From Leuctra nigra (lineage: Eukaryota > Arthropoda > Insecta > Plecoptera > Leuctridae), in contig OW203763.1 in the NCBI GenBank assembly GCA_934045905.1, positions 24,975,108 through 25,039,107 on the forward strand: a stretch of 64,000 nucleotides of DNA, written 5' to 3'. Position numbers and translations under genes: made by a program. This document shows positions 13,101-25,100 of the stretch, piece after piece. The notes below the pieces were generated by a model, which had not been told where the DNA came from, made no database searches, and worked only from the letters and a program-made list of their open reading frames with translations. Within the stretch, counting starts at the first letter, position 1; every line of letters starts with the position of its first letter.

Positions 13101-16100
13101 AGTGGGATTGATAGTGGGATGTAGACCTCCATTGTCCTCTAATTCCCATGTATTTATCTCTAGAGAGAGTGACAGTGGAAATCATGATAATCCACAATCA
13201 GGATAATCGTTCACTGGGCTCAAAAGCGGGATCTAAACTGACAGTTTACAGTGTTTAGTTTTGAAGGTAGAGTAAAACACTGCGAGTGCAACGAGTTTTG
13301 ACGAGAATTGAATAGAGAGAAATTGAATGGCTAATCAATGGCTCCAAGGTTCCTGGTTCGGGGATTTCAAATTGAATTGGAAGTGATTTCCCAACTGATT
13401 TGATTTGTTTAAATGTAATCTTTTCGTACCGTAAACAATGTATCGTAGAGACCCGAAATCTATCCGAAAAATCATCGTACCTTTAAAAATCGTTGCAATT
13501 TTTTTTACAATATGAACAATATATACAATATACAATATATTAAAATATGTCGACAGGCAAATGCTGGGAAGGTACCCTACTAATGGGCCACGACCGCCTC
13601 TTTCCCACCTTCCATCCTTGCCTACTCTTCACCATCATCATCATAATCATTCATCCGTCGCCATTAGCCTCGCTGCAGAACAGTGCGACGTTAAGCCCCA
13701 GACAAAAAAAGAGAATTTAGTCAATTTTGTGACGAAATTGACGAAGTTCGAAAATTTTATAATTTCATTTCTTTCTCATTCTAGCATTGGTTCTAAGTGT
13801 TTACCATACTTCATGTTTTTACAAGTAATTGTTATTTATTATATAATGTTATCTAAGTAAATTGGAGCATATTTTATTCCCTTTGTGCTTTGAATGGTTC
13901 AAAAGATATGACGATCTTTCAGAAACTTGTATCCAGAATTTACCTCTGGGGGAGAGCGACTCTATTTCTCCGCTCGAGCTGTAGGCGATGACCTAATTGA
14001 AAATTGAGAAATAAGTTTTATAGAAAACAATGCCTTATTGAAAACAATAACCTCTAGGCTTTTAGCAAGGAGATTTTTTATTAACAATTCTGTTTATAAA
14101 TAAAATAAAATATTGATATAACTCACCACAAGAAATAAACCGCCATAAGTCATTTTAGACAGTTTTTTTAGTTAAAGCGAAAACAAGTACATGTAAATTT
14201 AGTTTAAGAATTCGGAGCAACTAATGTGACGATATGAAAGCGCAACAATTTAAATTTACAGCTGTTAATTTTATGGAATTTTCAAGCTTTTTAACAGTGC
14301 GAATATCACTGATATCATACACTACGAAGGGCAATTCATCATTTGTCTAGAGGTACATAATTACATACTGTATATAAGAGAGATAATATACTGAATCAAC
14401 AGACACAATAAACATATGGCGGTACACGATAGATGTACCAATACACTATTCATAAATTACATACACTTTGCAATTACGACACTGCGTATTGGCAAATAAC
14501 CAGCCTTTATTTTATAATTTAATAAATAAATAAATAGCCTCAAATTATTTACTACTTCTTCCAATAGTAATAGTTCGTGGCAGCATTTTCATTGGAAAGA
14601 ATATTTTTTTTTAAATTCTAATACTATGCAATTTTATATGTATGCAATTTTGAGTATAGTTGAATATACTTCTGGGGTTAAGAGCAAACTATTTTGGAAG
14701 TAAAAATTTTAGAAGTTGTAAAAAGGTGTTTTTGACTAATTAGATTCTAGTGATTACAAACGTTTAGTTTCTTAGGTTCAGGATTAATCAATCAATTGAT
14801 TGATGGTTGAAATTGTAAGCACAGTTTTTTTCTCAATTCATCTTCATAAAAAGCACTTGGAAAAATAAAAGTTCGATCCGCTTTTTAAACCCGATGAGAA
14901 AAATTGACTCCTGTCAAAAGTTGTCATCGAACTCCATATCAAATAGCAAATAGAATCAATCGCGACAAATATATACGCGTCAATATAGATAGATGCTTGG
15001 AAATATTATCGGTTTTTCAATCCGGAATCTGAAACAATTGACATTGGAGGAAGGATTTTGTATCTCAAGTCTATATTCAAGCAATGTGATAGCAGCGTGA
15101 ATATGTGTGTTCATTTCACACTTATTCTTCAATTCGGCGGCTATGCGACCATGACCATGACTTACCTCATTACCGAAACTTATTACTTACTGAATGATTG
15201 TATTAATTATTATAATTGCTTTATTAAATAATATTAATTAAATTATGTTATGAATTATGTTGCGTTACTAAGACCTTCAGTTTCAAACATAGCATGATAT
15301 GATGAGTAGATACTGACATTAATTAATTAGATTAATTATTCATTAAAATATAATTTTGCTGTTTAGTTATTAATTACAGAGGTCAGGAACCTGCGGCTCC
15401 TGAATGGCTTTTGAATGGCTCCTTAATATTTTTCAAATCCACCATTTTGACTTTGTCTCGTAAACTTTTGTCCAAAATTAACAAAAATGCTTTTTGCCGG
15501 GACTATGCGTCCTAGATACGCACTCCCCCTCCCCCCACGCCCCTACTCCCCCTACTTCCCCTAAATCAACCATCCTTGCAGGTCAATTCAATAAATAATA
15601 ATAATATCAACCATTCACCTTCTTCCATAATCCTCCGTACGCCCGAAATATTCAAACACAAAACTCTCAATGACTGAATCCTTCCATTCTTAGAACATTT
15701 TGTCTTCAAATTTCCCTACTGCGGACAACAATATGATCAAATTAATTAATGTTTAGGAAAATAGCTCCTTGGTCAAAAAAGGTTATTTGGGGACGTATTC
15801 ATTTTTAATGAAGTTTTAGCTCTTCAAAATTTGATTTAAAAAGAACCTCTTAATACCTATGTGTAATGATGATTTTAACCGAACATTTATTTTTAAAAAA
15901 TCTCTTTTGACGTGAAAAGCGTTATTTTAATTTTTAATGATGAATTGAAATGATTACTCTAAATGTTCGACGAATTCAGCTCGGTGCCATAAATTCTTGA
16001 CCTTCTCATAGTCGAATTACTGAATTAGTATACCTACACACAGTTTCAAAGAGTTTCATGCTGGTATCACAATTTTCACGACTGACCTATAAAAGTAGGT

Positions 16101-19100
16101 ATAAAAGTAGGAGTAGGTATAAAAAAACTCTACTACAAAGAGTGTTTTAATCCAAATCCGGTCCTTGGACTCCTTCTCCCCAAGTAGTGTGAAATACTAA
16201 ACAACAAAAAGAACAAAAACAACGCAATCAAAACAAACAACACGAACAAAGCATCGTATACATCGAACAGAGATAAAAGTCACTTCGGAATAAAACGCTG
16301 GCTTGAGATTGACAGTAGTATTATTGACGACTCGACAACTATTTCATTTCTCGTTTGTGAATGATTATGATGATGAACCTTCCCAGTACTTTCCTGTCGA
16401 CTGAGGGAAACCACGAAAAACGTCAGTTAGATTGGCTGCCGTAATTAAACCATATAAATCCATATAAACCATAAATAAACCATACATTTCCATATAATTA
16501 GGCTGGTGACTTTAATCATATTTTATTTTATCGTAATATTTTGTCCGTTTAAATTCTATTTCTATTATACCCTTTCGTTCAATAGACGATATACCTATTT
16601 ACATTGCACTTAAGTGACCTCTTGCATTGTTAAGGGATAGGATAACTGGGGAAAACTCTCGAGATAGCCGCCCCCCTGGACTCGAAGCCAGGTATACCTG
16701 AATGACATCGTGCGCGTATACCACTGAGCCAACTACCTCCTTAACCTGTGAACAATCAAAAAAAGAACATTCATTAAAACACAATGGAACTATTGGTGTC
16801 CCGCCACTTATGACTCATATGCTAATGAATCGACATATTGTAATTTTTAATTACGACTGTTCGTATATAATTAATTATCATTTATCGAGTTCTAAATTAA
16901 ATGAAAAAGAATTGTCCAAGATATTATGTAATATTTTCAATTTCAAGCTGTTTTTAATGTATATTTCTTTTTTTTGTCAAGATGCAAAAGCTATTAGGTT
17001 CACGTGTGAAGGAAAGTTAATGCTATTCACCTCATTTGGCATTCTTAAGACGCAGCTCATAACCTGTGAGTCAGGAAATGCATTGCCCCTACTAGTCATA
17101 CCATTGTATAAATTACAATTTAAAATTGGAATATTTATCAAGTTAAAACGGTGGGTATGTACTAAATATTTCATATTTATAAGCTGGCGTAGGCAGTAAC
17201 GATCTGTACTTGGAGGTCCGGGTTTCGATACCCCGGTCGTCTTTCCTGACGGAGGTTTCGCTCGCTTGTCGAGAGAGGCCTTTCCATCTTCATTTATTTT
17301 CCTTTCTTCATCATCTTCATAATCATTCATCCGTCGCCATTGCCCCAGTTGCAGATCAATGCGACGTGAGTGTACCGAATAAGTAAATCCCGACTATAGT
17401 GATCGGAGCAGACTATATCGTAGGTACTACAGTCAATATATTATTACTTATCGCTGATTAAAATTGTACCAATTGCAACAAACATATTCCGATTAGAATT
17501 AGCAGTTCCCGATTCCGCTAGTACGCTAATTTGATGATACATTTCCCATTAGGATGCTACTGCTGATAAGAACTTCACAGGATAACGTTTTATCTATTAG
17601 TAACTTCAGCTCCTGATAAGAAGTTATCTAAACTTCCACACACGGAAATCAAAACAAAATAATATCTCGTCATGTGGTTAAAAAGTAATTCGTGATATCC
17701 GGTATTTTTAGCGATATACAAAAGATGTTTTTGTAAACATTATGTCTCTCCTTTTACAATATATCATTCATCCTCAATCTCTATAGCATTCTTCTTTCTT
17801 CCCATGAAGTGTTTTATTTTTAACTTCCTCCCTTCCCTAGAGATTTTGCTTCCTGTTAGGTAAAAGAGATGGGTAACGTTTTGAATTGGCAGGGAGAATA
17901 AGTCACGACGATAGAATCGGAACGAAACATTATTCTTCGATAATTCCCTATCTATTCCGTGCTAGTTTCAACCAATATCCATTTTAATACCTACCCACAC
18001 AATTAATTTCAACCAATTTCCATTGTGTGCCATCCACATGCAGCCAACCAACCGGTTAGTAGTATGCCATGTCGCCGATGGATGGCGCTGCGGTGGTGTT
18101 TTGATGCGGCCGGGCTCAAATGTACGTTGCCGCCCTGCTTTTCGTCCAATCGGTGTCCGTGAAACAAAAGTCGTAGGCACAAGATGTAGTGTTCAAGCTG
18201 CTTCTGTTGGTTGCACATAGAAACCGAGGTTATTTTCTTGTGTTTCACATTGTATTGGCGTTCAAGTGTGCTTGCCGTGTGTTCCGTCGGTTCGTGTTTT
18301 TTAATTTTTTTGTTCGTTTTAGACAGGTGTTTGTCAGAACTACTCTACCGAGAGACACTACGATTGTGATAGACAATAGAGAAATAATGTTAAAATACGT
18401 TTTAAATGTCAAATTTTACGATAAATTTGATACGAACTATGTACATTTTGTGTGTGAATTTTGAGTGGTAGAACCATTCTCGTTTTATTTTTTCGGTGTG
18501 GCGTGTACCAGTAGTCCCCAGCATCTTTCGGAAAGATGGTGGAGGTCTCGATTCGTTTTCTTTCGTGTCGCGCGGTTGCTCTGAACTATTGAAATCATTA
18601 ATCGTCGGGAAAAATGATGAATAAAATGTGTGTGTCAACGAGGTCACTATTCGTAGTAATTTTAATGACATGCCGATTGCTTGGAGTCTCCGCACAGGAG
18701 ACGACGACGACGATGCTGATGACGACGACGACGACTACATGTGGTAACTGTCATTCAACTCTTTGTTTTCCTGATTATAACTTTAAATCGATTACGTTTA
18801 AAGGTAATCTTAGTATGATATGAATGAGATGTCAGATCTCTCCAGTCGGGGTCAACTAAGTAAAAAAATCGTAGATCTTTGCGGTTAGATAAAATTATCA
18901 GACGAATGTTTATTTTTAATGTCTATTTTAATTCAACCAGGTACTGGGTGTCTGTATCATATCTCAGCTGATTTCGCACAATTCTGTTGTTGAAAGGAGT
19001 AGTTTTCCGTGTTTTTTTCTGAATGCTGGAGCAGCTGAGCCTCTGTTTGCCCTGAAGCAAGTTGTGCCGCGTCTCCGATCAATACCACAGCCACGACCCA

Positions 19101-22100
19101 GGTTTGAGAGTCCATGCCCAGCTCTCTAGTTGCACAGCTACCACACATTACATTTTGCCGTCTACACACCGACGATGTACATAAGACATTTCCTCTCGGT
19201 CTCAAAACATGTTGTGGACAGGTAGAGGGAGGTATGTTGCGGAAATGTGCTGGTTTTGTATTACAACTGCATTGTACTAACTGGCAAGCATTTCATTAAA
19301 GTTACCTCTACCATGTCTCCACGAGAGAGTTGTCAAGTGTCAATGCTCGCTTCTTCAAACTTTGTCAATGGACTGTGATGCAACATACTCGATGTGTGGA
19401 CAGATTTCTACAGTAAAAAACTGCAATTTGCTAGCAGTTTGTCGGTTTTGGAGAAATCTTTCTTTTTTGTTATTGAATTGTTTCATTCATATTTTTTTCC
19501 ATTGTACTCAGAATGTATAATTATACTTCAAGATTAAATAATGCATTTTTTGTGTAATTTTCCCCTAAGTCGGGTCTTGATGCCTTGTCAGTTGTCTGTG
19601 TAGAGAATGAAGTCGGCTCATTGCGCACTCCAGTTGAATATGGTATCATCCGGCTTAGTCTATTACCACACTCCATCCCTATCGTACATTCCTACAGGAT
19701 GTGATAGTTGTCATTAGGTACTGCAGGACAAATTGCTTTTTAGCGGTCTACCTACGAAAATAACATTTGGACAGCCTACAGTGGCGTAACAAACGTTGGT
19801 ATCATACGAAGTAAATAACTGTTTATTTAAAATGTAGGTACCTAGGTACCTAGTCGATTTTCATAAATGAAAATAATTGGATGGTCGTTATCGTTGCAGC
19901 TTATGAGGTAACAATCTAGACAAATTAGATACGAGGAAGAAGAATCATTTCTTCTGAAAAACATTCCCCCACCTTCTACCGTCTCTTGACAAACAAAACA
20001 ATTTAATTCAGTCAATGTTTTCTCTATAGCAGAATTTTGCGGATCTATAAAATTTCCTACAAATGCATGAACATGCCTTAGTAGGTACCAAAAGTCGTAC
20101 GTGACATTATGTTGCTTACTGCTGCGAAGTAAACAAGCATTCAATTATTGAAAAACATAAAACGGCGGCTACGGAATTTGGACTGATCGACTTAAAATTT
20201 TCACAAACTAGAGATTTTGTGTCTCCAGTGCCCCCCTCCCCCCCCCCCCCCAAATTAAAGATTGTTTTTTGGCTTTTAGCAGAGGGACTGAAGAAGTAAT
20301 TTTTGACATTTTGGCACCCCTGTCCATAACGAACAAACAATGAAATAAATCGTAATGGGAAGCACGCTTTTACTAAATTTATCTATAACGAGGATTCACT
20401 GACACCACTCTTGTAACAATTATAATTAATGTGCAACGTATAATAATATTTTTATCATTGAAATAACTTTTAGTTGAAATTGTCCGAGAAGTCGAAGAAT
20501 CGCGAATTTTCTCAAGGACAAGAGTCTTGTCAATGGGATACGAGAAATTTAACAATTAATAATTAAATTGATCCTGTTAGTTAAAAATCAATTAGGCGGG
20601 TCACCAATGGATACAAAATATTGACATGTATTTCCGATCCTCGGCTGCACGGAATATAGTACCTACTACCTAGTCTAGCACTAGTCTAAGCCGCCCCTCC
20701 ACTTTGGCTTTTTTAATTACACTAATTAAACATTTGTAATTACCATTTCATATAATGAAATTAAAAATGAATGATTTGACATTATATTGATAAGTGTACC
20801 TTTCAAAATTCATGTAGTGGTCCGCGGGATCCAATTTTGTGAGATTAGTGGTCCGCTCCCCAATGGTTTTGTGCCAGCTACGTACCTACTTTGCAAAAGT
20901 GATGGATTTTATTAGAAATTGAAATTCGAAGCTTGACAATCGAATCAAAATTACTTGCGAGCCATAAAAGATTAGACGAAGTTTCCAGCAAGCATTATTC
21001 GAGGAAAAGAATGTCAGAAATTGAATCTAAGACAACAGTCTCTATCAGAATAATCTGTTTCTGATTTGTGAATCATGTGATGTCGCCTATACTTTCATAT
21101 ACCTAAGTAAGCATTCTTTCTTGCCAGTTGTAACGATCTCAGAGCATAAAGCGGCATAAAGTAACATCTTGACGAGTCATTTATTGTCAGCATATCGTCT
21201 CATATTATGCATGCAGTAAAAGCTGTACCGGGACGGGAGTAATTTCTTCCCAGCTCTATCGTTTGTATAGGTAAAGAAAGGTAACCCATGAGTACGCGAA
21301 GAATTTAATGCACAAAATAAATAATTCAACACCGTTTTACACTTCTTGCTTTTCGAACTGTACTTCCCCCAGTCAGTCTCCATTATCTTAGGTAAATTGA
21401 AGAATCGTGGAAGAGCGTATTTTTTCGTTTTATTCTAGCAGTCTTTTACAATTAGTATTCATCGCTTTTTAGCGCAGCTATCTAAATCTGAGCACACTAT
21501 ATCCTTTGAGCTACGTCAGTATGTCTTTATCGCGATCTTTTGGGACAATTTATACGTCCGTCAGAGAAACCATCAAACCAGAAATCTAGAAACTGTTTAA
21601 CAATTCAGCTTTATGATAAAAACTGTCAGAAAAGTCAAACAAGTACATTTTGAGAACGAAAGAGTTGAGAATCTATTGCAAATCACTATTGCCAAAACAA
21701 TGAATATCTATTTAAAATATAAACGATTTCACCATGAAGTTAATTATTACTTAGTTGGGTATACCCTATACCCCGTGGGTATAACGAGTCGAAGAGTCTT
21801 TAAATATATACAACACTCCATCAGAGATACCTGTCAAAAGTACAGAAATAAGCCGCGTCTTTAAAAATAACAGGGAAGACGCTAAGGGGTCGATCGGGTG
21901 GGTCGGTGCCCCCCAAAATTCCATCGACCTCCTCTTCCTCCTCTCCCCCCTCAACCCCTTTACCCGGCGTGAAACTGTAAATTAGTCAACTTGGCAGCAG
22001 ATTGTACAAATCTAAATTAAACTATTATTTAAAGAATCAATTAGAATGATGAAAAACTGGGTTTTAGACAACTTCCAGTGGAGTCAGGATGATAAGGGAT

Positions 22101-25100
22101 GCACGAAGTGAAAAATTCACGAGATCTCTAACCCTCGTCATTGCATTGAATTATCTAATGTCCGTCCGTCACCCAGTTGGCAGAGCTCTCGCCCGGCAAT
22201 TGAGAGTCTCGAGTTCGAATCCGGTTCGGCCGGATATTTTTCACTTCGCACATACCTTCATTTCAATTCAATTACGTTTTTTATATTGAAAACGCATTAA
22301 AATTGATTACCTACAAAATATTTATAAATGACATAAGACGAATATTACTACAAGTAAAAATTGTTCCAAAGTGCGTCGTTACAAACTAACTAATACAGTG
22401 TAGTATACGACGAACCTCCTAAAATACTACGAAACGAACCATTACGACAATCATTCCTACTGCCTCCCATTACAATTATCTCTCCACTTAAAGTGATGAC
22501 CCCTACTAATTGGCGTTGATGTTTCAGTGCCAAGTCGTCCGTTGAACGTGACTGTACTGAAAGTGACGTCGACATCCATCGAGCTGTCATGGACGGAGCC
22601 GGAACGATGCAATGGCCAGATCACCGGCTACAGACTGTACTACATGCACGCAAACTACACCGACGTCAAGACGGTCAAGCCAGTACGAACCGGAAATACG
22701 AATCCAGTCATCGAATTCATGTTGTCCGAATTGAGTAAGTCGAGTAAGAATGAGTAAAACTCCATTCCTCGTAGGAATGTTTGACCTTGAAATCGACAGT
22801 CAATAGATTAGATTGCTATCCAGCAATCTATTAAAAACAATTTATTAATATAATCATTACCTACACATATTTTAAAATTATTAAAATCGCACCTATTCAA
22901 AATTGAGATAAATGACTATAGCTTGACAGTGGATTTCAAGGTCATATATCCTTACATGGAATGACGTTTAGGATATGATTAGGGAAATGTGTTGTGTTGA
23001 GCCACACCCCCTGACGTCAGAAGTGAGTTTGACCAATGGGGTGATGGAAGATAGCCACCCAGTGCTGGATATGGCATTGTTGTTTTTTGAGGTTCGATGT
23101 CGAATAACTCGTTATATTGTTATAAAAGTGCGTGATTATTTTTGTCTTGATTAATTTATTTTTTTATTTTTTATAATCAGTTGTCAGCCTATAATTGATA
23201 TAAATAAAGTAAATAATATATAGAGGAATCTCTTTTGATTTTTTTGATTTTTCATCCGATTATTTTATTTATATCAGGTACTATTTATTTATTTTATATT
23301 AATATTTCCAACATAGTAGGTACAATACTCCACAAGTGGATGAACAAATATAAAAAATCAAATAGGTAATACAATATTTTTCAATTGTAAATTTTCCCAA
23401 TTTTCACAAGAATGGATTTCGTGACTTTTTTTTAATTTTTGGTTATTGGTCTTTGAATTGGCGTTTTTTTTATCTGTGCATATATTTTTTGATTATTATT
23501 TTTTGATTTTCCTGTTGTTGTATTGGTATGTTTTATGTTTACACCAATCTTGGATCTGTGTATTTTTAGTTGTTTACCTCTTGGTTCAAATCATAGGTTG
23601 TTACTGAGAATAAAAATAGATCTCCTACTATATCTTCATCATAACGCCATTGAGTGGAATTTGATTAAATATTTTCCGGACACGCGTTCGCGTTTTATTT
23701 TGCAATATGTCAATCACTTCTTTGGCAAACGGCGAGACTCCGCCCAACTCGAGCCATCAACTTTTATGTTTTGATGATGATATGTTTTATGATATTTTAT
23801 CCCAAGAGTCGTTAATTCTGACGGCGATGCCTCATGGTTAGAGGGGCCATACTTAAACTCAAATTACGTCATTCTTTAGGTGGGGTGTGTTTCTCTTTGT
23901 GAAACCTGTCACAGAAAAAAAGTCGCATAGGGTTCAACCTAGGTTCAACCAGTGGGTTCCACAGTTGTAATGTCACGTTTTGTTGTATATTTAGAGCAAC
24001 AAAACTATTTCGTAAATTTCGAAGATCGACACATAAAAAGTGTGGTGCAATAGTGCATGTTCGTTTCTTCGTTTCGAAGACAAATGCTGGAACGGTTCCC
24101 AACTAATAGGCCACGATCGCCTCTTTCGCACTTACCTTCCTACACACTGTCATCGTAACTTCATATTTCTTAATACGATTGCATTCATTTCTCTGGCACC
24201 AAAAGTCTTGTTGCAGAAGAGTGCGTCGTTAAACACCAAATAATAAGCTTTTGCAAAGATAGTCCAATCACCAAGACAGATAATCTTTTATAATTTTACG
24301 TTTCAAACTATCATTAGGGTCTTAGAACGGCGCTTAATCATTTCGTTGTGCGTCATAGAGGTTAGATGTATAATCACACGGTTTCCAATCACATGAACAA
24401 TTGATTCAGTTTCCTTTACTCTGTCTCGTAGTATTACATATAACACGACTTATCTGGGAAATATTACTTCTTCTATCTTCAGAGATTTTATGTGAAAACA
24501 GCAGCTCGATTGTTTAACTTTCATTTTGAGATGTAAACTTCCATCTAACGCTAGCTGATAGCCGATAGGGGAGAACTTATCTGCGTTCCAGAGGTTCAGG
24601 TTCGATTCCTGCGGGCAACTATCCTGAGTAAGGTTTTATCACGGTTTTCCTCAGTCGATAGGCAAATGATGGAAAGGTTCCCTACTTATAAGCCAGGCAT
24701 GTTCCATCGATACTTTCTTCACAATCATCTCCCTATCATCTTTAAAATCGTTAAACACCACGATAAATAAAGATATATTTACCTTGCTCTGATATTCACT
24801 GGAAGCCGAAGATGTAGGTCTACATCTCACAATTAAAGTTACACAATCGCGCTTCTGGTTTCCCTTCCTACAATAATGTTATTACAATTATTATGATTTA
24901 AATTAGCATCTCGCTGGATGTATAATTACCATTGCAGAGAAATTACTCTGTGTGGGTAGAAGAGTAGGCATGGTACAGCTGTGCCCTGAAACGGAACTAT
25001 TCCAGCAATTGCCAGACGTATTAAATACAGTGAACCTAGATTCGATCGAGATAGGCGGACAACAGGAACCTCCCAAACGGCAGTTCAGTGAACTAAAGAC

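Noticed and set aside
16702..17199. 165-codon open frame on the + strand
   Set aside because: It starts within a SINE head and ends within another SINE, with no domain motif and AT-driven composition.
18957..19205. Minus-strand frame containing a signal-peptide-like [19 protein letters not shown]
   Set aside because: The hydrophobic stretch is short and followed by an acidic residue. No promoter or downstream exon was found on that strand.
22165..22240. Possible functional tRNA gene
   Set aside because: A and B boxes are present but the T-stem and acceptor stem do not pair, so it was listed as a SINE remnant.
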